Assembly (NCBI GenBank): GCA_010672165.1
Contig: JAAHHN010000045.1
Coordinates: 1 to 37,409, forward strand
Source of the DNA: Spirulina sp. SIO3F2
Lineage (GTDB): Bacteria > Cyanobacteriota > Cyanobacteriia > Cyanobacteriales > Spirulinaceae
Direction of reading: 5' to 3'
Length of the DNA: 37,409 nt
Position numbers and translations under genes: made by a program
The notes under the pieces: generated by a model
The model's database searches: none
What the model saw: only the letters and a program-made list of their open reading frames with translations
Told to the model about the DNA's origin: nothing
In this document: positions 17,270-24,425 of the stretch, one piece after another
Layout: each line of letters opens with the position of its first letter
Position numbering within the stretch: the stretch's first letter is position 1

Positions 17270-18392
17270 TCGTTTCCTCAATTGTGGCAGCAACAGTCTG
17301 AATTTTCTTTGAAGACAAGCCAGGATACATCGGTAGGGACAAGATTTCTTGGCAGAGTTGCTCAGCATTGGGGAAATCGCCTGCTTCATAATTGAGGAAT
17401 TTGTAGGCGGGCTGGAGATGGCAGGGAATGGGGTAATGGATGCCCGTTTGGATGCCGCGATCGCTCAACTTGCTCCGCAACTGATCCCGATTGAGAGGCG
17501 ATCGCTCATCAACACGCACCACATAGAGGTGATAAACATGGCCTGAGCCGCTCTCATTGGTAAGGGGAATAATGCCACGTATTTGAAGGGGGACAAGCGC
17601 TTGAGCATAGATTTGAGCGGCTTCATTGCGCTGCTGATTCCAGGTTTTGAGATGGGGGAGCTTAACCCCAAGGATCGCAGCTTGCAGATTATCTAGACGG
17701 CTATTAAGACCCGGTTCGGTGTGGAGATATTTTTGGGCTGCCCCATAGTTGCGATAGCAGCGAATTTTCTGGGCGATCGCTTCATCTTGGGTCACCACCA
17801 TACCCCCATCGCCAAAGCTCCCTAGGTTTTTACTGGGATAGAAGCTATAGGCGGCGGCGATACCCACCGAGCCAGCCGTATACCCCTCCCGCTGGGCCAA
17901 ATGGGCTTGGGCGCTATCTTCGAAAATGAGGAGGTTATGGGCAGTAGCAAAGTCTTGCAATGCTGTGGGGGAGACCATTTGACCGTAGAGATGGACAGGC
18001 ACGATCGCTTTAGTCTGAGAGGTCACTGCTTGAGCAGCTGCGGTCAGGTCGATCAGCGCTGTATCTAAGCAACAATCCACCAACACAGGCTTGGCACCGG
18101 CCCGGAGCACCCCGATCAGCGTGGCAATAAACGTATTTGCCGGAACGAGTACCTCATCACCCGCACCGACACCGCAGGCTTGTAATCCTAGGGCGATCGC
18201 ATCTGTACCAGAACCCACACCAATCCCTTGCGTCCCCCCGGATGCCAGCGCAAAGTCTGTTTCAAATTGCGTCAGCGCTTCCCCCAAGACAAAATGCCCC
18301 TGTCGTACCACCTCCAGCAGCGTTGTTTCAATTTCACTCTGGATCGCTTGGTGTTGGATAGACAGATCAACAAAGGGGACAAATACAGTCAT
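17265..18392 (-). CDS. DegT/DnrJ/EryC1/StrS-family PLP-dependent sugar aminotransferase
   Basis: 375 residues, the usual length. PFVDLSIQH start, GVGSGTDAIALGLQACGVG AG, EVLVPANTFIAT, EDSAQAH (D159, ring-nitrogen partner) and AYSFYPSKNLGSFGDGG (K188, Schiff-base lysine), followed by NSRLDNLQAAIL and GIHYPIPCHLQ. These enzymes aminate nucleotide-linked keto-sugars for surface polysaccharide or glycan synthesis; the exact sugar is not predictable. It lies upstream of the exosortase pair on the same strand, consistent with an envelope/exopolysaccharide role, but separated by a 320-bp repeat element whose end provides this gene's TGA stop. The last few residues may therefore differ from the ancestral C terminus. 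Confidence 0.92.
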   Translation of the reverse strand: MTVFVPFVDLSIQHQAIQSEIETTLLEVVRQGHFVLGEALTQFETDFALASGGTQGIGVGSGTDAIALGLQACGVGAGDEVLVPANTFIATLIGVLRAGAKPVLVDCCLDTALIDLTAAAQAVTSQTKAIVPVHLYGQMVSPTALQDFATAHNLLIFEDSAQAHLAQREGYTAGSVGIAAAYSFYPSKNLGSFGDGGMVVTQDEAIAQKIRCYRNYGAAQKYLHTEPGLNSRLDNLQAAILGVKLPHLKTWNQQRNEAAQIYAQALVPLQIRGIIPLTNESGSGHVYHLYVVRVDERSPLNRDQLRSKLSDRGIQTGIHYPIPCHLQPAYKFLNYEAGDFPNAEQLCQEILSLPMYPGLSSKKIQTVAATIEETI

Positions 18393-18519
18393 AGACGGGT
18401 TAGTCGTGGAAAGCTAGTAAAGGGTTTTAACTTCCTTCCGTTGTACTGTTGTTGAGAGGGAATGGCAAACTTTTGGGAATTTTCCACATCCCGACTTTAA
18501 ATTGCACTGATGCCAGCCC

Positions 18520-20829
18520 TTATCGGGTGATCCGTAATTGTTGTTCTCGCCGTGCCAGACTGTCGCAGAGCAGTTGAATAATTCGTTCCTCCAGGATCGC
18601 CGCGATCGCAGGCTGAGACTGCTTTAGTTCCTCAAACTGGTCTCGACTCAACCCTTGCAACAGACAATCTGTCTCCGCGATCACCGCTGTAGAGAGCGGC
18701 GGCTTACCATAAAACCGCATCTCCCCCAAAATTGCCCCCGGCTCTTGAGTTTGCATGCGTTTGGTTGTGCCATCGGACAACTCTAAAAGCACGGTCACTC
18801 GCCCTGATTCAAGCAAGTAGAGTTGAGGTGCACCACTTTCTGTTGCATAGATCGGGGTTTGAGCCGCTACCGATCGCGGTCTCAAGTAGCCCATTAGCTC
18901 TGATACTTGCGTTGTGTTTAAACCCCATGTCTGCAAATGAGCAGCCAGATTAATCGTTTGAGGACTAGGCAGCTTGGCGAGGCGCAAGAGTTGGCTTTCG
19001 CACCATTCCAAGCCACGATCGATATCAGGGAGCACTAAGCAGCGGGTTTCGGGATACAGCTTACAGACATCCTCACTCAATTCAATGCCCTCACCCTGTT
19101 GTAATTGGGATTGGAAGGAGGCTGAAAGGTTAGTAAAAATTAAGGTGAGCTGATGCTGATGGGCAATTTTTAGGATTTTGTTGCAACTGAGCACCGCTGA
19201 GGAATCGATGCCAGTCACTTGGCGGAAGTCGAGGATGATGAAGCGGAGGCAATCCCCCCTGCCCCCCTTGGCAAGGGAGGTTCTGTGGTTATCCTCTTTG
19301 CCCTCCTTGGGAATAGGGTTTGAGTCCGTGCGTTGTTTGACTTGGTTAAGTAGATAGGTTGCCGTGCCGAAGAATAAAAAACCCTGTAGTTCTAGAATCA
19401 GAATTTGATCGCCTTCAGTTTTCAGTAATGCTTTCTGGGCAGCATTGTATTCCCGATTGCTGCGTGTCTTTGCGCCCGAAAGTACCTCTTTGGCGACATT
19501 CACCTGACTGTAGTGGTACATAAACAAAAGCACCGCCATCACAAACCCCACCAAAATCCCCGTTAAAAAGCCCCAAACATTGATGGCCATAACAATCACT
19601 ACGATCGTGAGATAGTCCAGCAAGGGCAATTTGAACCAGGCTTGATAAAGCCATTTCGTAAGCAGTGAAATGCCCAAATAGAGTAACAGACAGCCCAAAA
19701 TCGGCTTCGGTAAATAGGATAAAAATTCTGACCCCAACAACAAGACTGCAAGCGCGGGGAGTGCTGAAATAATGCCCGTTAAGCGACTGTGACCACCAAT
19801 TTCATGCACCAGCAACGTACTGGGTAGGGCTTGGGAGCCGACCATCCCCCCACCTGCTCCAGACAGTAGATTAGCGATTCCGAGCGATCGCATCTCCTGG
19901 TTCAAATCCAAATCTTGGCCCACAGCTAACTCAATGCCACTGTTGCTGAGAATAAGCGAGAGCAGACTGACCAAGGCAATGCTCACCATACTCCCAGCTT
20001 GGCCGAACAGCACAGACCCTTGCACCTGGGTCAATTGTTGCCAATGGAGAGGTTCCCAGAGTCCCCCCGCAGGGAAAGGGCCAAGCAGCCAACCTGCTGC
20101 CCTTGCTTCGGTTAATGAGAGGCCTGTGCCCCACAGGACGAGATAAAAAACTCCCACCAGCGCCATCAACGTTCCAGGCATCACAAGATAATGTTTGTAG
20201 CGGGCTGCAACCAACAGCAAAATTAGCGTGAAGCTAAGGCCGACACCCCAATGAATAGCGGTCTCCAGGGTCATTAATTCTGGCAAGGTCTGCCAAGTTA
20301 ATGATTGCTCCGTCGTTACCTGTACAAAGCCATCCACCAACAACCAGCCGGTTCCTGCCATGAACCCCCCAACAACGGGATAGGGCACGAGCCGGATCTT
20401 ATCTCCCCAGCGTAGTTGCCCTAAGGTCAGCAGTAATCCGCCAGTAAGGGCTGAGGTGAGGACAATCGCTGCAACAAGCGTGGCGATCGCACCGTCTGGA
20501 TGATCAACTAGACGGGTCGCAATCGTGCCAGCCATGATCGCCAAAAGAGCAGTCGGGGCAGCTAAAGGAGTAGCGATCATCCCAGGTAAGGCACTGGTGA
20601 GGGCAGCCACTGCTGTTACTATGCCTGTGCTAAAGACGGTCATGCCCACACCCGCAGCGAGGTGGCTATCCAGTGGCCCCGCGTAAATAAGAGCAGCATA
20701 AGAAATCGCACGAATGACGCCAATCACTCCTGTCACCAGGCCGGCGATGATGCTGGGCACAACCAGGGTGAAATCAAGAGCGAACCAGTTTTTAAAGCGT
20801 GCGGTGGTGCGATCGGCAGCAACGGTCAT
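18520..20829 (-). CDS. SulP-family anion transporter with STAS and cyclic-nucleotide-binding-like domains
   Basis: 769 residues. Residues about 18-430 are the SLC26/SulP membrane domain (many helices; PGMIATPLAAPTALLAI and GGGMVGSQALPSTLL are the substrate-helix regions). Residues about 460-600 are a STAS domain with ILDFRQVTGIDSSAV. Residues about 640-750 form a cNMP-binding-like beta roll (SGRVTVLLELSDGTTKRMQ, GAILGEMRFYGKPPLSTAVIAE). The phosphate-binding cassette keeps G-E but lacks the Arg before S-T-A, so binding of cAMP is doubtful. Residues about 503-526 (PIPKEGKEDN...SLAKGGRGD) are a repeat-encoded insert splitting the STAS domain between its second strand region and the phospho-site strand. 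SulP proteins move sulfate, bicarbonate or similar anions; the substrate is unknown. Confidence 0.9.
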   Translation of the reverse strand: MTVAADRTTARFKNWFALDFTLVVPSIIAGLVTGVIGVIRAISYAALIYAGPLDSHLAAGVGMTVFSTGIVTAVAALTSALPGMIATPLAAPTALLAIMAGTIATRLVDHPDGAIATLVAAIVLTSALTGGLLLTLGQLRWGDKIRLVPYPVVGGFMAGTGWLLVDGFVQVTTEQSLTWQTLPELMTLETAIHWGVGLSFTLILLLVAARYKHYLVMPGTLMALVGVFYLVLWGTGLSLTEARAAGWLLGPFPAGGLWEPLHWQQLTQVQGSVLFGQAGSMVSIALVSLLSLILSNSGIELAVGQDLDLNQEMRSLGIANLLSGAGGGMVGSQALPSTLLVHEIGGHSRLTGIISALPALAVLLLGSEFLSYLPKPILGCLLLYLGISLLTKWLYQAWFKLPLLDYLTIVVIVMAINVWGFLTGILVGFVMAVLLFMYHYSQVNVAKEVLSGAKTRSNREYNAAQKALLKTEGDQILILELQGFLFFGTATYLLNQVKQRTDSNPIPKEGKEDNHRTSLAKGGRGDCLRFIILDFRQVTGIDSSAVLSCNKILKIAHQHQLTLIFTNLSASFQSQLQQGEGIELSEDVCKLYPETRCLVLPDIDRGLEWCESQLLRLAKLPSPQTINLAAHLQTWGLNTTQVSELMGYLRPRSVAAQTPIYATESGAPQLYLLESGRVTVLLELSDGTTKRMQTQEPGAILGEMRFYGKPPLSTAVIAETDCLLQGLSRDQFEELKQSQPAIAAILEERIIQLLCDSLARREQQLRITR
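19252..19320 (-). repeat. Palindromic repeat inserted in the SulP STAS-domain coding sequence
   Basis: Core CCCCCCTT-GGC-AAGGGAGG at 19262-19280 (one mismatch between arms), with a second degenerate unit CCCTCCTTGGGAATAGGG downstream. It is the same family as the repeats in rsmE and after pgm. It adds about 24 in-frame residues to the transporter. Confidence 0.75.
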
Positions 20830-20980
20830 ACGGTTTCTTGAGTCTTAAAAGGCTTACAAAAATCAGCAGAAGAATTATGGAGGGTGGGCATTGGCTCACC
20901 CCAGTAAACTTTCGATCTCTCAGGGGATATCAACGCGGTCTGCTTGTGACTCTTATCATCATTGGCATCCCCCAAAATGC

Positions 20981-21607
20981 TCAATTGGCGACAATATCGC
21001 CCCCGGCTGCGATCGCCTTTTGTCGGGTTGTAGCCATCGGCCAACTGATCTGTTCTGGCGGGTTGAGAAAGTTTTTGTAGGCTCGTGCCATTTGCTTCGC
21101 TGCACGCTGAAAGGACATTTGACCTGTCGCTGTTCCCAGTCCAGGACAAGCAATAATTTGAATCGGTGGCGCTTGAGTTTGGTTATGATGCCAAACCGCT
21201 AGCAGCATTGCCCACATAGCGAGATAAACATTATCCGTTTGGGCAATGGGCATGGGCACACGCATGGTGGGGGTATGGGCTAAATATGGATGTTGGGAAT
21301 GGCCGGTAGGAAGAATTACCGATGTGCCCACTGGTTGCTCACCGCGAAAATGTTTCAGGATATGGGCTTGGACACGATCCATTAACTCCAAGCCAAAGTA
21401 ACGAATAATGGCGAGATCGACGCCCCCATCCATCAGCCCAAAAGAATTTCCGGCACTCACCATACAGTCATAGTCGGTTAAGTCTTCAAAGTGACCATTA
21501 ACCACTGAAACCTGGCTCAGTCCAGCAAATTCCAATTGCCAAGCATCACAGAGCGCCGCGATTGGATCAACAAGAATAAGCTGTAATGGGTTGGGTTTGA
21601 GAGACAT
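20981..21607 (-). CDS. Macro-domain (ADP-ribose-binding fold) protein
   Basis: 208 residues. VVNGHFEDLTDYDCMVSAGNS followed by FGLMDGGVD is the macro-domain ligand loop (A-G-N-x-F-G-x-x-x-G-G-x-D). TRNA-splicing-like and phage-type relatives share the later IACPGLGTATGQMSFQRAAKQM segment. Macro domains bind or hydrolyse ADP-ribose derivatives, and the Asn and Gly-Gly needed for binding are present; whether it is an enzyme cannot be told. ATG start at 21607. A 98-bp dispersed repeat begins only 15 bases upstream of the start, so this gene's promoter probably lies in or beyond that repeat. It is separated from the SulP gene by 151 bases in which I see no gene. Confidence 0.85.
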   Translation of the reverse strand: MSLKPNPLQLILVDPIAALCDAWQLEFAGLSQVSVVNGHFEDLTDYDCMVSAGNSFGLMDGGVDLAIIRYFGLELMDRVQAHILKHFRGEQPVGTSVILPTGHSQHPYLAHTPTMRVPMPIAQTDNVYLAMWAMLLAVWHHNQTQAPPIQIIACPGLGTATGQMSFQRAAKQMARAYKNFLNPPEQISWPMATTRQKAIAAGGDIVAN

Positions 21608-21622
21608 GGCAACTGGAGATAT

Positions 21623-21720
21623 CTAGTACCGTGAGGCGAAGTTTAGGGTTCAAAGTTCAGAGTTCAAAGTGCTTGTACAACAGGCATTCTGTGAATTTTG
21701 AATGGATGGCTTATTTCTAC
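21623..21720 (+). repeat. 98-bp dispersed repeat B, copy 1
   Basis: Begins CTAGTACC and matches, without gaps, the complement of 29923-30020: 89 of 98 positions are identical by hand count, and all nine differences are transitions. It contains GTTCAAA-type 7-base units. It lacks the second CTAGTAC end seen in copy 2, so it may be end-deleted. It lies directly upstream of the macro-domain gene. Confidence 0.9.
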
Positions 21721-21743
21721 GGATTGTTGTTTTGTTTAAAGAA

Positions 21744-21779
21744 CATATAAAAAACCAGAAACGCAATTTCGTTCCTGGT
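21744..21779 (-). terminator. Rho-independent terminator of the 51-residue protein gene
   Basis: A 10-bp stem with one mismatch (21754-21763 with 21770-21779, loop CAATTT) is followed on the minus strand by TTTTTTATATG. It lies about 30 bases downstream of the 51-residue gene's stop codon. Confidence 0.8.
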
Positions 21780-21808
21780 GGGCTCGATCAACAAATCGGT
21801 GAGGTGTA

Positions 21809-21964
21809 CTAGAAAATACCAACCAGCACTAGCGCAGTAAATGCACAGAACACACCACTCACGATCAAGAAGATCTCAAAGTAAGGCGCACGGTTAAATT
21901 CATCAATGCGCTGATTGATCCGTCTTTCTTCTTCAGTGAGTGGCTTGAAATACATGCTTCTCAT
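21809..21964 (-). CDS. 51-residue single-helix membrane protein, uncharacterised
   Basis: A short frame (MRSMYFKPLTEEERRINQRI, then DEFNRAPYFE, then IFLIVSGVFCAFTALVLVGIF). The charged N-terminal half is amphipathic, and the last 21 residues form one transmembrane helix ending at the C terminus. Three independent signs make it a real gene: a perfect AGGAGG six bases before the ATG, a good Rho-independent terminator after the stop, and monocistronic placement. Small one-helix proteins of this kind in cyanobacteria often belong to thylakoid photosystem or NDH complexes, but I do not recognise the family (it is not Psb34 as I remember that sequence). Function unassigned. Confidence 0.8.
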   Translation of the reverse strand: MRSMYFKPLTEEERRINQRIDEFNRAPYFEIFLIVSGVFCAFTALVLVGIF

Positions 21965-21970
21965 AAAATT

Positions 21971-21976
21971 CCTCCT
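21971..21976 (-). promoter_or_regulatory. Perfect AGGAGG ribosome binding site
   Basis: AGGAGG on the minus strand, six bases before the ATG of the 51-residue protein. It fixes that start rather than the internal ATG at 21955. Confidence 0.85.
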
Positions 21977-22239
21977 ACCTCAAATAAATTGTAAGGCAGT
22001 GTAAATGTGTAGTGCTCGATATCTTTATTGATAAAGGCTGAGGGGAAAAATAGAGCGTGATCGCCTCAGTTTTGCAAGAAATCGATAGGCTTTGAGAGCT
22101 ACTGCAAACAATGTTTAGGTTTTGCAATGATAAAGTTGATAATGTGGTGAAGGACTGTAACACCAACTCAACGCGATCGCTCCACAATCCCGATAAAATA
22201 GTCAGGCAAATTTCTTCAATTCCTGCCTAAGCAATACTA

Positions 22240-22647
22240 ATGACCCAAGCTCCTACAACAACACCCCTAGTTAACGCGACCGAACTTGCCGCCCTTGATG
22301 ATCAACTCTCCAATCGCTTTATCGAACTTGACCCCGAAGGCTATTACATTATTTTTCTTGACCGTGACGCAGGCCTGATTTGTGCAGCCCATTACACTAA
22401 CACGATCAGTGAGAAGGGTCTGGCGCTTGACCCTGAAACAGGTGAGCCGATACCGGTGCGTGGGAAGGTTGAGCGTAAGCCCACACAAATTTATACGGGC
22501 CGGACGGCGAAGGAGCTGGGAATGAAGCTCACTGAAGGTGAAGAGCGTGCCCCCCTCTCCTGTTTTGACCATGCCCTCTATTTGGGCCGAGAATTTGTAC
22601 GCGCTGAGCTGGCGCTGATCAACGGCACAGAGTACGTTCAGGATTAG
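22240..22647 (+). CDS. DUF4346 domain protein
   Basis: 135 residues. LDPEGYYIIFLDRDAGLICA AHYTN, then KGLALDPETGEPIPVRGKVE, then YTGRTAKELGMKL and LSCFDHALYLGREFVRAELA match the DUF4346 family as I know it, widespread in cyanobacteria and in some other bacteria and archaea, where it can be fused to pterin-binding or MtrA-like domains. No catalytic residues can be named and the function is unknown. ATG start at 22240, with no strong Shine-Dalgarno sequence. The 275 bases upstream hold a CTTTAT-TG-ATAAAG palindrome (22023-22036) and otherwise nothing I recognise. Monocistronic by position. Confidence 0.75.
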   Translation: MTQAPTTTPLVNATELAALDDQLSNRFIELDPEGYYIIFLDRDAGLICAAHYTNTISEKGLALDPETGEPIPVRGKVERKPTQIYTGRTAKELGMKLTEGEERAPLSCFDHALYLGREFVRAELALINGTEYVQD

Positions 22648-22728
22648 GACGTGCCATCAGTTAACAACAGAAGCTATAAGGGACAGGTAATTGAGTTCCT
22701 AACCCCAAAAACAGGGAAAGGGACTGAC

Positions 22729-22775
22729 TATTAGTTGGATTTCCAAACGCTTGCTATAACTGGCTGACAGTCCCT
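22729..22775. repeat. Widely spaced inverted repeat between convergent genes
   Basis: AGGGACTG (22729-22736) and CAGTCCCT (22768-22775) are perfect complements 31 bases apart, between the convergent DUF4346 and 78-residue genes. The right arm overlaps the latter's stop codon. It could act as a weak bidirectional terminator stem, but no T run follows. Confidence 0.4.
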
Positions 22776-23010
22776 AACGTAAACCTGACTTCCGCGCCGC
22801 TGATTGTTGACGACTAAGATCAACAACCCCTGCTGCATAGGCCATCGAAAGAAGCGCACTTTGATCAAGCTGGGTTGTGGTCACTCTATGCGATTGCATC
22901 GTGGCTGCTAAGGGAGCAGATTCAGCAGCACTATAACCCGAACTCAAGACAACCAAACAGGTTGCAGCACAGAGCGCGAAGTGATGGGGGGCAAACAAAG
23001 AAGCTTTCAT
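22774..23010 (-). CDS. Small secreted protein, uncharacterised
   Basis: 78 residues beginning MKASLFAPHHFALCAATCLV, then VLSSGYSAAESA: a basic start, a hydrophobic core and an A-x-A-like cleavage region, so probably exported. The mature part (about 45 residues) is Ala/Ser/Gln-rich (DQSALLSMAYAAGVVDLSRQ) with no known motif. It converges with the DUF4346 gene. There is no good Shine-Dalgarno sequence at the ATG. The signal peptide is the main argument that the frame is real. Confidence 0.5.
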   Translation of the reverse strand: MKASLFAPHHFALCAATCLVVLSSGYSAAESAPLAATMQSHRVTTTQLDQSALLSMAYAAGVVDLSRQQSAARKSGLR

Positions 23011-23170
23011 CCGGTTTTGTTAAATTGGCAATTGCGATTAGTGATCGTAACATCAAAAGCTGAAGCCTCTATAGTCAAATGGTGACAATTGCAAGATTGA
23101 CTTTTGGGTGTTGTCCCTTCCGTCCCTACAAGTAATACCGATTCCATAGGCTAGAGCTACAGATCAGAAA

Positions 23171-23335
23171 GTGAGGGTTGAATCGTATGGTATAGAACTG
23201 TATTGGGGGCTTCTATCACCTGGCAGTTTGATGTGCCAATTAGAGCGGATACTCCAAGCGGGCGATCGACTCCGGGTGTATTGGGAAGCAGCCCAGGTAA
23301 AGGCATTGACAACGGATACAGTTGTAGCGCTATAG
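23171..23335 (+). CDS. Possible 54-residue ORF or gene remnant in a 347-base gap
   Basis: From GTG at 23171 the frame reads MRVESYGIELYWGLLSPGSL, then MCQLERILQAGDRLRVYWEA, then AQVKALTTDTVVAL. The second half has the balanced composition of a real helical protein and includes an internal ATG. No family is recognised and no ribosome binding site is seen. It may be a short gene or the tail of a decayed one. The rest of the 23011-23357 gap shows nothing I can name. Confidence 0.25.
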   Translation: MRVESYGIELYWGLLSPGSLMCQLERILQAGDRLRVYWEAAQVKALTTDTVVAL

Positions 23336-23357
23336 GTTGTCCGATTAGATTGAGCCT

Positions 23358-24386
23358 TTATCCAGTTTTGTTCTCATCAATCTCTGCTTCGAGTTGAGTT
23401 GGTTCTATCTCGGGTTTTGATTCATTAGTATCAAATTCACCTACAACTCCTTCAACAGTGGGCTGGGATACATCAGTCATGGTCTCAACATCTGAATCTG
23501 GTGAATTTGAGCGATCAATCATTTCAACTTCTGTTGTGGTTTGGATGTCCACAATCTCAGAAGAGGATTCATGTTCAGATTGCACTGGCTTGATATTTCC
23601 AAGAGCAGATTTAGAAATCTCACTATCAACCTCTTCACCTTTATTATCTGCATTCTGCTCATTGGTAACGCCCACACCGAGGTTGACATCTGTACTCTTA
23701 AAAGATGATTCATCGGCAACAAGCTCAGAGGTCTCATCGTTGGCGTCCATGACAGCATCAGTGTCAGTGGTTTCCGGTTGAGGAGCAGAGCTAGGTTGCC
23801 GTACAACCGGAGGTAGAATCTGACGCTGTTTGAAACCAAAGCGAAAGAAATCTGAGTCAATCTGTTTGGGGTCATAGGGTGCGGCAGCAGCAAGCTGGGC
23901 TTCTGAGGTCAAGAGCAACAAACCCACCATACTGAGCGCCACCTGAATAAATAGGTTTGCTCCAGAGAAGGCGATCGCCGCCACCAACAATCCCAATCCA
24001 TGATTCGGAATCGGCGTCACGGAACTGGCCAAAGGAGCCAGTTGATAGCACTGGCCCAATAACCAAACCATCGGCAACACCGCCAACACTGCCACAATAC
24101 GATTTTGGGGACGTTTGAGGAGCTGTAACCATTGGCGCTGCTCGGTTGTCAGCACGGCTGGTGGCAACGACACCACCAAGATCGCAAAGGGGTTAAAGGG
24201 ACGTCGCCACTGCACCCACAGCCAGGGGGCAATCCCCAGGAGCACCAGCAAGGTTTCCTCAACACCATAGGGTAGCCACGGTTCACCGGCTGCCACCCCC
24301 AGCCAAACACCCAAGGCCCAGAGGGGCAACACCGCTAACCCAGCAACATGTAGCCACAAATAGGGCTCTTGACGAAAGGGATTCAT
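23358..24386 (-). CDS. Low-complexity tail membrane protein
   Basis: 342 residues. Residues 1-165 carry about four to five hydrophobic helices (LWLHVAGLAVLPLWALGVWL; TLLVLLGIAPWLWVQW; IVAVLAVLPMVWLLG; LIQVALSMVGLLLLTSEAQ-type). The conserved segment YDPKQIDSDFFRFGFKQRQILPPVVR is followed by a 140-residue acidic, Ser/Thr/Glu-rich disordered tail. This two-part plan fits the cyanobacterial low-complexity-tail membrane protein family, which I recall as commonly sitting beside infB. It starts 39 bases after the infB stop on the same strand, so it is probably the last gene of that operon. Function unknown. Confidence 0.8.
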   Translation of the reverse strand: MNPFRQEPYLWLHVAGLAVLPLWALGVWLGVAAGEPWLPYGVEETLLVLLGIAPWLWVQWRRPFNPFAILVVSLPPAVLTTEQRQWLQLLKRPQNRIVAVLAVLPMVWLLGQCYQLAPLASSVTPIPNHGLGLLVAAIAFSGANLFIQVALSMVGLLLLTSEAQLAAAAPYDPKQIDSDFFRFGFKQRQILPPVVRQPSSAPQPETTDTDAVMDANDETSELVADESSFKSTDVNLGVGVTNEQNADNKGEEVDSEISKSALGNIKPVQSEHESSSEIVDIQTTTEVEMIDRSNSPDSDVETMTDVSQPTVEGVVGEFDTNESKPEIEPTQLEAEIDENKTG

Positions 24387-24425
24387 GGTTGTTGATGCTC
24401 CAGTAAATCGAGTAGGGATAACACA

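Noticed and set aside
15296-18392. A PEP-CTERM substrate of the exosortase in the window
   Set aside because: No predicted protein ends with a Pro-Glu-Pro motif, a transmembrane helix and a basic tail; the LRR protein ends in ARICNF.
20826-21149. A 107-codon minus-strand frame overlapping the macro-domain gene
   Set aside because: It is another frame of the 3' part of the macro-domain gene plus intergenic sequence, with no protein-like pattern.
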